Under the pieces are notes generated by a model that saw nothing but the letters and a program-made list of their open reading frames with translations, searched no databases and was not told the DNA's origin. 50,780 nt of DNA from Mesorhizobium sp. (lineage in GTDB: Bacteria > Pseudomonadota > Alphaproteobacteria > Rhizobiales > Rhizobiaceae). The stretch lies in the NCBI RefSeq assembly GCF_017306585.1, contig NZ_JAFKIC010000128.1:1-50780 (forward strand), in the 5' to 3' direction. This document shows positions 24,187 to 32,057 of this stretch, one piece after another. Within the stretch, counting starts at the first letter, position 1; every line of letters starts with the position of its first letter. The position numbers and the translations under genes were made by a program.

Positions 24187-24215
24187 TTGATACCGGTACC
24201 ATAAATGCCTGTCAA
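24187..24215 (-). promoter_or_regulatory. Promoter with TGGTACCGGTATCA operator, copy 1
   Basis: On the minus strand: TTGACA (24215-24210), a 17-base spacer, then TATCAA (24192-24187), a near-consensus sigma70-type promoter for the 24153 operon. The 14-mer TGGTACCGGTATCA (24201-24188) covers the end of the spacer and the -10, where a bound repressor would block polymerase. The same arrangement recurs at 30832-30860. A second transcript toward 24288 may also be affected. Confidence 0.72.
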
Positions 24216-24287
24216 CGGGGATGTGCTATCGTTCGTCGGCCATCGATCCGCCAATGCTGGGAGCAAAGAGATGCCGGGAGGAAAGAG

Positions 24288-25508
24288 ATGAAAGTCGTCG
24301 CGCTCGAAACGCTGCAACTGGCGGAGTTCCCATTCCTGTTCTGGCTGCGCGTCCATACCGATGCCGGCATCATCGGCACGGGCGAAACCTTCTGGGCGCC
24401 GGGGCCGGTCGCTTCCTACATCCACGACAATGTCGCTTCCTATCTCCTCGGCAGGGATCCGCGCGACATCGAACTGCACGACCGCACGCTCGGCAGCGTC
24501 TATGTCGGCGCGCGCGATTCCGGAGCCGAGGTCAGGGGCAATTCCGCGGTCAACATCGCGCTGTGGGACATATATGGCCAGGCGCTTGGCGAACCGGTCT
24601 GGCGGCTGCTTGGCGGGCGCACCCACAAGACGGTGCCGATCTACAACACCTGCGCCGGCTACAAGCATGTGCGCGCCACCAAGAAGAACGCGCTCTTCGA
24701 GCGCGGCGAGGACTGGTCGCTGAAGGCGGGCGATTCAAACGAAGGACCTTACGAAGACCTGCTCGCCTGGCGCTACAATGCCGGCGACCTCGCCAGAAGC
24801 CTTAAATCCGAGGGCATTCGCGCCATGAAGATCTGGCCGTTCGATATCGCCGCCGAGGCTTCGAACGGCACGCGCATCTCGCTCGCCGACCTCGACAAGG
24901 CGCTTGAGCCTTTCGCCAAAATTCGCGAGGCGGTCGGCCGCGACATGGAGATCATGGTCGAACTGCACGGCCTTTGGACCTTGCCGCCGGTGTTGCGCAT
25001 CGCCGACGCCCTGAAGGCCTACGACGTCGCCTGGCTGGAAGAGCCGATCCGCTACAACGAGCTCGACGCCATGGCCGAACTCGCCCGCCACACCTCGATA
25101 CCCGTCGCCGCCAGCGAACGACTGGCCTCGCGACAGATGTTCAAGCAGCTGATCGACAAGCGCGCCGCCAGCGTCATCATGATCGATCTGGCCTGGTGCG
25201 GCGGCCTCTCCGAGGCGCGCAAGATCGCCAACATGGCCGAAGCCAGCGAACTGCCCGTGACCTTGCATGACTGCACTGGACCCATCGTCTATGCAGCCAG
25301 TTGCGCCCTGTCGGCGACCTTGCCCAACGTCAATTACCAGGAAGCGGTGCGCGCCTATTTTACCGGCTGGTACACCGAAATCGTCGCCGACATTCCGCCC
25401 GTCAGGGACGGCCACGTCGGGCCGCTCGAAGGTCCGGGGCTTGGCCTCAGCCTGCGGCCGGAGCTGCTTCAGCGAGCCGACGCCACCGTTCGGGTCACGA
25501 AAATCTAG
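24288..25508 (+). CDS. Enolase-superfamily acid-sugar dehydratase (mandelate racemase subgroup)
   Basis: 406 residues, a second superfamily member only distantly similar to 20328-21512. Visible active-site elements are lysine in AMKIWPFD, ELHGLW (acidic plus histidine), WLEEP, AASERLASR, and the histidine in TLHDCTGP. A long insertion between the capping domain and the barrel (NTCAGYKHVRATKKNALFER) distinguishes it. The pairing suggests the pathway handles two epimeric or successive acids. The ATG at 24288 follows GGAGGAAAGAG. It is divergent from the SDR operon, and the next gene downstream is the E1-lipoyl fusion. Confidence 0.87.
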   Translation: MKVVALETLQLAEFPFLFWLRVHTDAGIIGTGETFWAPGPVASYIHDNVASYLLGRDPRDIELHDRTLGSVYVGARDSGAEVRGNSAVNIALWDIYGQALGEPVWRLLGGRTHKTVPIYNTCAGYKHVRATKKNALFERGEDWSLKAGDSNEGPYEDLLAWRYNAGDLARSLKSEGIRAMKIWPFDIAAEASNGTRISLADLDKALEPFAKIREAVGRDMEIMVELHGLWTLPPVLRIADALKAYDVAWLEEPIRYNELDAMAELARHTSIPVAASERLASRQMFKQLIDKRAASVIMIDLAWCGGLSEARKIANMAEASELPVTLHDCTGPIVYAASCALSATLPNVNYQEAVRAYFTGWYTEIVADIPPVRDGHVGPLEGPGLGLSLRPELLQRADATVRVTKI

Positions 25509-25543
25509 CGCCTTTCCCAACTGGTTCAGAGCCAGTAGACATT

Positions 25544-25556
25544 ATGCTATTATAAT
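25544..25556 (-). promoter_or_regulatory. ATTATAATAGCAT motif, copy 2 (putative GntR operator)
   Basis: Read on the plus strand as ATGCTATTATAAT, about 82 bp before the E1-lipoyl fusion gene. It is an exact reverse complement of the word at 10369 and 30721. Here the orientation relative to the downstream gene is opposite to the other three copies. Confidence 0.6.
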
Positions 25557-25638
25557 CTATGATACGTCGAAGCGGGCGGCCAACAAGCCCGCCGCCGGCG
25601 CTCTCCGCCCGGCGTCAGACGCATTCAGGGAGGCTTTG

Positions 25639-28035
25639 GTGGCAATGTCTGCAGCGCGCGCACGCCAGGATTTCAACGGTGCGCCAAATCTGCCCGACCG
25701 GAAAATCCTGCTCGACCTGTTCGAACGCATGGTGCTGCTGCGCCGCTTCGAAAGCATTGCCCAGATCGCCTGCCGCAAGGGCGAAACCCCCGGCTTTCTC
25801 CACCTCTATATCGGCGAGGAAGCGACCGGCGTCGGCGTCTGCGCGCATCTGAGACCCACTGACTGGGTCACTTCGACCCATCGCGGTCACGGCCATGCGT
25901 TGGCCAAGGGGGCTGACCCCGGTCGGGTCATGGCCGAGCTGTTCGGCAAGGCCGACGGCATCTGCGGCGGCCGTGGCGGCACCATGCATCTCTATGATCG
26001 CTCCGTCGGCCTGTTCGGCACCAACGGAATCGTCGCCGCCGGCATTGGCCATGCCGTCGGCATCGGCATGAGCGCGCGCCGGCAGGGCAAGGACGACATC
26101 GGCGTTGCCTTCTTCGGTGATGGCGCCGCCAACCATGGCGGCTTCCACGAGGCGCTCAACTTCGCCGCCGTGCAGCGCGCGCCCGCCGTGTTCATCTGCG
26201 AGAACAACCTCTACGCGACAGCGACGCCGCTGAAGTCGATCACGCTCAACCCCGAGATATCAACCAAGGCGGCTTCCTATGGCATGCCCGGCGTCGCGGT
26301 CGACGGCAACGACGTGTTCGCCGTCTGGCTGGCCATGAAGGAAGCCACCGAGCGCGCCCGCGCCGGCAAGGGCCCCACCCTGATCGAGGCCAAGACCTAC
26401 CGCACCGTTGGCCACCACGAGGGCGACCCCGTCATCGGCACCTACCGCACGCAGGAGGAACTCGACGCCTGGATCAAGCGCGATCCAATCGACATGTTCC
26501 GCAAGAAGCTGATCGAGGATTACGGCGTCGCTGATGCGGATGCGCTCGCCGCCATCGAAACGCGGATCGAGAAGGTCGTCCAGGAAGCGCTGACCTTCGC
26601 CCGCAATTCGCCCGAGCCCGATCCGTTGACGGTGCGACAGCACGTCTTTGCCGATCCGATCAATCCGCCGTCTGCCTTGCAGCCACGCGCCGTTGGAGAA
26701 ACCCGGACGCAAGGCTGGCTGGAAGCGGTTCGCGACGGCATTGCTGAGGAAATGCGCGCCAATCCGGCGATCCTCTATTTCGGCGAAGGCACTGGCGAGC
26801 GCGGCGGCAGCTTTGCCCACACCAAGAATCTCTGGCAGGAATTCGGCGCCGATCGCATGGTCGACACGCCGATCTCAGAACAGGGTTTTACCGCTGCCGC
26901 GGTCGGCGCCTCGGCCACCGGCGCGCGCACGGTCTCTGACCTGATGTTCGCCGACTTCGCCTTCGAGACCGCTGGGCAGATTTTCCTGCAGGCGGCCAAG
27001 CTGCGCTACATGACCAGCGGCGTCATGAGCGCGCCGATGGTGGTGCGCGTCGGCGCCGGTGCGTTGCGCAGCTCCGGTCCGCACCACAGCGGCATCTATC
27101 ATCCGGTGTTCGCCCACATGCCTGGACTGATCGTCTGCGTTCCCTCGACCCCGGCCGATGCCAAGGGCCCGATGAAGACCGCGCTCAGGGCTGGCGACCC
27201 CGTCATCATGCTGGAACCCAAGGCGCTGTTCGCCTCCAAGGGCGAGGTGCCTATGGGCGAGCATTTCGTTCCCTTCGGCGTCGCGCGCATCGCCAGGGCC
27301 GGCGCCGACATCACCATCGTTGCCGCCGGTCAGATGGTGCAGCGTGCACTCGAAGCGGCGCAAGCGCTGGCTAGTGAAGGCATCGAGGCCGAGGTCATCG
27401 ACCCGCGCACCATCATGCCGCTCGACATCGACACGATCGTCGACAGCGTGCGCAAGACGCATCGGCTGCTTGTGGTGGACGAGGCCTGGGCCATGTGCGG
27501 CCTCGGCGGCGAGATCGCGCAGGCGATCAACGAGCTCGCCTTCGACGAACTCGACGCGCCGCCTGGAAGGCTGCACACCGCGCCGACCTCGCATCCCTTC
27601 GCGCCGGTGCTGGAGCGCGCCATGCTGGTCGATACCGCGCGCATCGCCCAGGGCGCGCGCGACGTTATTTCGGGCCGGCCGCCGGTGCCGGATCACTGGT
27701 ACACGGTCGGCCTGAAAAGTGCTGCGCCGGCTAATTTGGCGCCTGCTCCGGTCAAGGCACCGCCCGTGGCGCCGGCGCCGGCCATTTCCGCAGCCGGAGA
27801 CGACGAGCCGATAACCATGCCGTTCGGCGATCTGACCGTCAGCGAAGGCACAGTCGTCAAATGGCTGAAGTCGGTCGGCGATGCCGTCAAGGAGGGCGAG
27901 TTGATCGCCGAGATCGAGACCGACAAGGCGGTCGTCGAGATCGAGGCGCCGGTCGGCGGAACGCTTTGCGCAATCGATCAGCCGGTTGGCGCCGTGGTGC
28001 CGATGGGCGGCCGCATCGGCGGCATCAAAAAGTAA
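25639..28035 (+). CDS. Fused 2-oxoacid dehydrogenase E1alpha-E1beta-lipoyl protein
   Basis: 798 residues with three parts. E1alpha is about residues 1-345, with LHLYIGEEATGVG, HRGHGHALAKG, the GGRGGTMH loop and ThDP motif FFGDGAANHGGFHEALNFA. E1beta is about residues 355-690 (EGTGERGGSFAHTKNL, DTPISEQGFTAAAVG with the catalytic Glu, FADFAFE). After an Ala/Pro linker comes a lipoyl domain (about 722-798) with the lipoylation lysine in IETDKAVVEIEAP (K763). The normally separate lipoyl arm of E2 is thus attached to E1. It decarboxylates a 2-oxo acid and reductively acylates its own lipoyl group. GTG at 25639 follows GGGAGG; ATG at 25645 is an alternative. The substrate is unknown. Confidence 0.85.
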   Translation: MAMSAARARQDFNGAPNLPDRKILLDLFERMVLLRRFESIAQIACRKGETPGFLHLYIGEEATGVGVCAHLRPTDWVTSTHRGHGHALAKGADPGRVMAELFGKADGICGGRGGTMHLYDRSVGLFGTNGIVAAGIGHAVGIGMSARRQGKDDIGVAFFGDGAANHGGFHEALNFAAVQRAPAVFICENNLYATATPLKSITLNPEISTKAASYGMPGVAVDGNDVFAVWLAMKEATERARAGKGPTLIEAKTYRTVGHHEGDPVIGTYRTQEELDAWIKRDPIDMFRKKLIEDYGVADADALAAIETRIEKVVQEALTFARNSPEPDPLTVRQHVFADPINPPSALQPRAVGETRTQGWLEAVRDGIAEEMRANPAILYFGEGTGERGGSFAHTKNLWQEFGADRMVDTPISEQGFTAAAVGASATGARTVSDLMFADFAFETAGQIFLQAAKLRYMTSGVMSAPMVVRVGAGALRSSGPHHSGIYHPVFAHMPGLIVCVPSTPADAKGPMKTALRAGDPVIMLEPKALFASKGEVPMGEHFVPFGVARIARAGADITIVAAGQMVQRALEAAQALASEGIEAEVIDPRTIMPLDIDTIVDSVRKTHRLLVVDEAWAMCGLGGEIAQAINELAFDELDAPPGRLHTAPTSHPFAPVLERAMLVDTARIAQGARDVISGRPPVPDHWYTVGLKSAAPANLAPAPVKAPPVAPAPAISAAGDDEPITMPFGDLTVSEGTVVKWLKSVGDAVKEGELIAEIETDKAVVEIEAPVGGTLCAIDQPVGAVVPMGGRIGGIKK

Positions 28036-28066
28036 CGCATCCCAATACGAGATCCGAAGGACTGGC

Positions 28067-29077
28067 ATGAAGATTCTGTGCGCCAACTGGCAAGCCGCCG
28101 ACGAGGCCGAACTCGAGCGCGAGCATTATCCCGACATCGAGTTCGTGCTCGCGCGATCGACCAATGACAGGGCGGCCACGCTCGATCCGGCCATCTGCGA
28201 GACGGTAGACGCCGTCATAAACTACTCGCCGACCCACAATGTCGCCGCCGCTCCGGCGGCCTTCCCCAAGGCCCGTATTGCCGTCCGCTCAGGCGTCGGA
28301 TTCGACAACATCGACACGGCGGGCTGGGGCGCGCGCAGGATTCCGGCCTGCAATGTGCCCGACTATGGCACGACCGAAGTCGCCGACCATGCGATCGGCC
28401 TGATGCTGGCGCTGACGCGCGGCACCTCGGCATATGGCGCGGCGCTTTCCGGCCATGGTCCCGAAGGCTGGCATTTCTCCAAAGCGCCGTTGGTGCGCCG
28501 CCACAAGGGCGCTACTTTCGGCATTGTCGGGCTCGGCCGCATCGGGCTTGCCACGGCCCGCCGCGCCGCCGCCTTCGACATGAAGGTGGTGTTCCACGAT
28601 CCGCATCTGCTGTCGGGCGTCGATCTGTCGACCGGCTATGAGAGGGTGCATTCGCTGGCTGAGTTGATGGGCCGCGCTGATGTCGTCAGCGTCCACACGC
28701 CGCTCAGCGACGAGACGCGAAAGCTGCTCGGCGCGGCTGCCTTCGATGCCGCTAAGCCCGGCCTTGTGCTGATCAACACGGCGCGCGGCCCGATCGTCGA
28801 CCTCGACGCGCTGGAGGCCGCCATGCGCAAGGGCACCGTCGCGGGCGCCGGGCTCGACGTGCTGCCGAGCGAACCGGGCGATCTCGATCATCCGCTTTTG
28901 GCGGCATGGCGCCGCCGCGAACCCTGGATCGCCAATCGTCTGATCGTCACGCCGCATGCCGCCTTCTACAGCCCGGCGTCGATGCGCGACCTCCGGCTGA
29001 AATCGATCGAGGTCGTACACGCCTACCTCGCCGAGGGCCGCCTCACCAACTGCGTCAATTCGGAGTTCCTGAAATGA
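28067..29077 (+). CDS. D-isomer-specific 2-hydroxyacid dehydrogenase
   Basis: 336 residues of the NAD-dependent phosphoglycerate/formate dehydrogenase family, interconverting a 2-hydroxy acid and a 2-oxo acid. The cofactor fold is FGIVGLGRIGLATARRAAAF, and the catalytic Arg, Glu and His lie in NTARGPIVD, LDVLPSEP and TPHAAFYS. It is sandwiched between the E1-lipoyl and E2-like genes, with a start 31 bp after the former and a four-base overlap (ATGA) with the latter. It therefore probably supplies or removes the 2-oxo acid used by that complex. Confidence 0.87.
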   Translation: MKILCANWQAADEAELEREHYPDIEFVLARSTNDRAATLDPAICETVDAVINYSPTHNVAAAPAAFPKARIAVRSGVGFDNIDTAGWGARRIPACNVPDYGTTEVADHAIGLMLALTRGTSAYGAALSGHGPEGWHFSKAPLVRRHKGATFGIVGLGRIGLATARRAAAFDMKVVFHDPHLLSGVDLSTGYERVHSLAELMGRADVVSVHTPLSDETRKLLGAAAFDAAKPGLVLINTARGPIVDLDALEAAMRKGTVAGAGLDVLPSEPGDLDHPLLAAWRRREPWIANRLIVTPHAAFYSPASMRDLRLKSIEVVHAYLAEGRLTNCVNSEFLK

Positions 29078-29814
29078 ATGCGGCCCTGGCACAGGCGAGG
29101 CGCCTCGCTGTCTCGCCCTATGCCCGCCGTCTGGCGCGCGAGCGCGCGCTGCCACTCGAGATACTTCGCGGCAGCGGCCCGCATGGCCGCATCCTGGCCG
29201 CCGACGTGCTGGGCTTCGCTTCGGCGGCCGTTCCGGCAATCGTACCGGAGGCCGCCGTCTCGCCCGAGCCCGTCACTCCCCCCGCGCCGGCCACCGCACC
29301 TATCCGCATCGCATCCTTCGCGACGTCGATCGCGCTCGGCCCGCTGAAGGATCTGCTCAAGGCGCTCGAGACGTCGGGTCATGCGTTTGATATCGAGGAC
29401 GTGCTGCTGCGCGCGGCCGGTCGGGCATCTGCCCAGGTGCCGGACGTTGGCGCCGGCAATGGACCCGTGGCCCTGGAACTGGCCGGCCGGCAGGCTGTGT
29501 TCGTCACCGTTCCCGAGATGCCGATGCTCTCGTTGCGCGCGACGCGGCTCGCGGCCCTGGCCGACGGCCGCGACGATGCCGAAAAACCGGCGACATTGTC
29601 GCTGCGGCTGCTGGCGGCAAGCGACATCCGGCCTGTGATGATGCCGCTTCTGGCTGACCGTGCCATGCGCCTCACCGTTTGCGTCGCGACGGCCGGCGAC
29701 TGTGCCGAATGCCTGTTCACGGTGGATGCGGCAAGCCTGGACGAGGCGGCCGCCGCCGCCTGGCTTTTGGGGCTGAAGTCGTCGATCGAGCGCCCGCTCC
29801 GGCTTTTCGTCTGA
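29074..29814 (+). CDS. Degenerate E2-like protein: peripheral-subunit-binding domain plus defective acyltransferase core
   Basis: 246 residues. Residues about 11-46 (VSPYARRLARE...GSGPHGRILAADV) form a clear E3/E1-binding peripheral-subunit domain. There is no lipoyl domain; that domain sits on the 25639 product. After an Ala/Pro linker, the remaining about 150 residues resemble a shortened acyltransferase core. Its C-terminus, FTVDAASLDEAAAAAWLL, aligns with the family DHRxxDG region, but the catalytic histidine is Ala (A219) and the glycine is Glu, with D223 kept. It is probably a scaffold or non-standard acyl carrier partner. The CoA-acyltransferase step is unlikely by the usual mechanism. 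Confidence 0.75.
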   Translation: MNAALAQARRLAVSPYARRLARERALPLEILRGSGPHGRILAADVLGFASAAVPAIVPEAAVSPEPVTPPAPATAPIRIASFATSIALGPLKDLLKALETSGHAFDIEDVLLRAAGRASAQVPDVGAGNGPVALELAGRQAVFVTVPEMPMLSLRATRLAALADGRDDAEKPATLSLRLLAASDIRPVMMPLLADRAMRLTVCVATAGDCAECLFTVDAASLDEAAAAAWLLGLKSSIERPLRLFV

Positions 29815-29855
29815 TACGGTTGATGGCTGTCGTCCTTGCCTAGCCTCGGCCCGAG

Positions 29856-29875
29856 GAAGCTATTATAAAAGCTTC
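29856..29875. promoter_or_regulatory. Dyad upstream of the GntR gene (putative autoregulatory site)
   Basis: GAAGCTATTATAAAAGCTTC has six-base arms GAAGCT/AGCTTC and contains GCTATTATAA, ten of the 13 bases of the ATTATAATAGCAT complement. It lies 21 bp before the GntR start at 29897, a typical autorepression position. Confidence 0.55.
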
Positions 29876-29896
29876 GACACAGGCGCGACGAGGCAC

Positions 29897-30667
29897 ATGG
29901 ACCATTCCGTTCCCACCATCGACAGTCTTCCCAAGCGCACGCTCGGCCGCGCAAACGGGCCGCTCTATCGCCAACTCGCCGACATCCTGCGCGAACCGAT
30001 CGGCAACGGCACTTTCCCGGTCGGCGGCGAATTGCCGAAGGAGGCGACCATCGCCGAGCATTTCGGTGTCAGCCTCATCACCGTGCGCCAGGCGTTGCGC
30101 GACCTCGAGGCCGATGGGCTGATCCGGAAACGCTCCGCCAAGCCGGCAGTGGTCGCTGCCCGCAGCCCGTCGGTCAATCTGAGCTGGAAGTTCAAGAACT
30201 TCGCCGACATGGCCGCCTTCACCAAGGACGCGCAGTTGACGGTGAAATCCTATCGCAAGGAGGTTTCGCCGGTGCTCCAGCGCCATTTCGGCATGGGCAA
30301 GGACGAGGCGGGCTATTGCCTGCGCAGCGTTTTGTCGATCGGCGAACAGCGCAAGGCGCAGATCACCACCTATTTCCCGCCCGACATCGGCGCTCGCCTC
30401 AAGCGCGAGGATTTCTCCGACGTGCTGATCTTCCGTTCGGTGCAGAAGCATCTCGGCTTGCGGCTCGATGTGGCGCACGTCACGGTGCGCGCCGAGATCG
30501 CTGATGAGGCGGTCGCCGCCGACCTTGGCATCGCGCTCGGCAAGCCGGTGCTGACGGTGGAAATGCTCTACCAGTCGGCCGATCAGCGCAGCATCGAGTT
30601 CTCCGTGGCCCGCCACCCCGCCGACATCTTCAGCATCACCTATGATGCGCCCAACGACCTGTCCTGA
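29897..30667 (+). CDS. GntR-family (HutC/UTRA-type) transcriptional regulator
   Basis: 256 residues. The N-terminal winged helix-turn-helix spans about residues 22-90 (PLYRQLADILREPIGNGTFP, KEATIAEHFGVSLITVRQAL, DLEADGLIRKRS). The C-terminal UTRA ligand-binding domain ends with VEMLYQSADQRSIEFSVARH and DIFSITY, typical of the HutC subfamily. It lies between the E2-like gene and the third sugar ABC operon. It is the best candidate to read the four ATTATAATAGCAT sites and its own upstream dyad, as HutC-type sites are often AT-centred palindromes. Effector unknown; a pathway intermediate is likely. Confidence 0.9.
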   Translation: MDHSVPTIDSLPKRTLGRANGPLYRQLADILREPIGNGTFPVGGELPKEATIAEHFGVSLITVRQALRDLEADGLIRKRSAKPAVVAARSPSVNLSWKFKNFADMAAFTKDAQLTVKSYRKEVSPVLQRHFGMGKDEAGYCLRSVLSIGEQRKAQITTYFPPDIGARLKREDFSDVLIFRSVQKHLGLRLDVAHVTVRAEIADEAVAADLGIALGKPVLTVEMLYQSADQRSIEFSVARHPADIFSITYDAPNDLS

Positions 30668-30720
30668 GGCGGTGCGGCACCGCCACTTTCTGATGCGGCC
30701 CGCATAGACAGGCAGATAAA

Positions 30721-30733
30721 ATTATAATAGCAT
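30721..30733 (+). promoter_or_regulatory. ATTATAATAGCAT motif, copy 3 (putative GntR operator)
   Basis: Exact 13-mer between the GntR gene and the 30930 ABC operon, about 200 bp before the latter's start and 112 bp before the TGGTACCGGTATCA site. Confidence 0.6.
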
Positions 30734-30831
30734 GATAGCTAAGCTGGTAGCCCGGCCGTGAACCGGGTTTTCGGTCCGGGAATCCGGTGAATTCCGTTCG
30801 TGGGCGCGGCGTCGAGGAGAGCCTCGGCAAA

Positions 30832-30860
30832 TTGACATCTGCAATTGGTACCGGTATCAT
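30832..30860 (+). promoter_or_regulatory. Promoter with TGGTACCGGTATCA operator, copy 2
   Basis: TTGACA (30832-30837), a 17-base spacer, then TATCAT (30855-30860), with the 14-mer operator at 30846-30859 overlapping spacer and -10. It drives the tandem binding-protein ABC operon from 30930. The layout is the same as at 24215-24187. Confidence 0.75.
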
Positions 30861-30929
30861 CTGTTGTCCTTGCCCGATCAAGCTGGCGCAGTCCATCAGC
30901 GGCAAGGCAGGAAACACAGGGAGGAGACC

Positions 30930-31994
30930 ATGAGAAAGAGGAGCTTGGGCGCCTGCTTCGTGGCGCTTGCCGGGGTCGCCATCGCCATGGGCGCTATGCC
31001 CGGCCATACCGCGACCCAGAAGTCCTACACCATCTATCTCTCGAACAATTTCGTCGGCAATGACTGGCGCCAGCAGATGGAGCGCGTCGCCAATGTGGCC
31101 GTCAACAAAGGACCGCTGAAAGGCCGCGTCGATCTCAAGATCGAGAACGCGGAGAATACGGTCCAGGCGCAGATCAATTCGCTGAACAACATCATCCGCC
31201 AGAAGCCGGCCGCCATCCTGATCGACGCTTCGTCGGCCGAAGCGCTCAACCCGACGATCAAGAAGGCCTGCGACGCCGGCATCGTCGTCGTCAGTTTCGA
31301 CCAAACCGTGTCGGCCGAATGCGCTTATAAGCTGCATTCCGATTTCGACATCATGGCCAACAACCAGGCCGAGTGGATGGCTTCCATTCTCGGCGGCAAG
31401 GGCAAGGTGCTGATGGACCGTGGCCTTGCCGGCGCGCCGATCTCCGAACAGTTCGAGAAGAATTTCGGCGCCGTGTTGAAGAAGTACCCAGGCATCGAGA
31501 TCGTCGGCTACTTCAACGGCAACTATGCCGCGGGTCCCGAGCAGGAAGGCGTGGCCAGCCTGCTTGCCGCGCACCCGGAAGTCGATGGCATCTTCTCGCA
31601 GGGCTACGGCACCGGCGCCATCAAGGCGCTGCAGAATGCCGACCGGCCGATGGTGCCGATCGTTGCCGCCGCCTTCAACGGCACCGGCATCACCTGCGCC
31701 GAGACCAGGGGCGCGAAATGCTGGCTCGGCGCCAATCCGCCCTCGCTGTCGGCCGAGGCGATCAAGCTCGCCGTCGACATTCTCGATACCGGCAAGAAGC
31801 CTGAGAACACGACGGTCCTGTTCAACTCGCCCGGCCTGACCACGGATATGGTGGACGCCAAATACGCGCCGAACTCGTCGGCGGTGAAGATCGAACTCGG
31901 CAAGACCGTGTTTCCCGACCTGGCGCCGGGCTTGTCCTTGCCGGTGTCCCCGACCTGGGTGGAGATCACGCCGAAGGAGGCTTCCGGAAGCTGA
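30930..31994 (+). CDS. Sugar ABC transporter substrate-binding protein, tandem copy A
   Basis: A 354-residue type-1 periplasmic binding protein with a Sec signal peptide (about residues 1-28). The N-terminal lobe contains YTIYLSNNFVGNDWRQQMER and AQINSLNNIIRQKPA, shared almost unchanged with the next gene. The central part (SAECAYKLHSDFDIMANNQA) and C-terminus differ. The ATG at 30930 follows GGGAGGAG. First gene of the operon 30930-37579, under the two-motif control region. Substrate presumably a sugar, lactone or sugar acid. Confidence 0.9.
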   Translation: MRKRSLGACFVALAGVAIAMGAMPGHTATQKSYTIYLSNNFVGNDWRQQMERVANVAVNKGPLKGRVDLKIENAENTVQAQINSLNNIIRQKPAAILIDASSAEALNPTIKKACDAGIVVVSFDQTVSAECAYKLHSDFDIMANNQAEWMASILGGKGKVLMDRGLAGAPISEQFEKNFGAVLKKYPGIEIVGYFNGNYAAGPEQEGVASLLAAHPEVDGIFSQGYGTGAIKALQNADRPMVPIVAAAFNGTGITCAETRGAKCWLGANPPSLSAEAIKLAVDILDTGKKPENTTVLFNSPGLTTDMVDAKYAPNSSAVKIELGKTVFPDLAPGLSLPVSPTWVEITPKEASGS

Positions 31995-32008
31995 GCCTTG
32001 TCAATGCG

Positions 32009-32024
32009 GACGCCGCTTGGCGTC
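32009..32024. repeat. Short hairpin between tandem binding-protein genes
   Basis: GACGCC-GCTT-GGCGTC: a six-base perfect stem with a tetraloop, 15 bp after the stop of copy A and upstream of the GGGAGG of copy B. Confidence 0.6.
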
Positions 32025-32057
32025 AGAGTTTCAAAACGAAGAATGGGAGGAAAAAAC

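Noticed and set aside
30740-30800. GC-rich stem region resembling part of a tRNA
   Set aside because: CCGGG/CCCGG pairings are present but there is no cloverleaf, anticodon arm or conserved T-loop.
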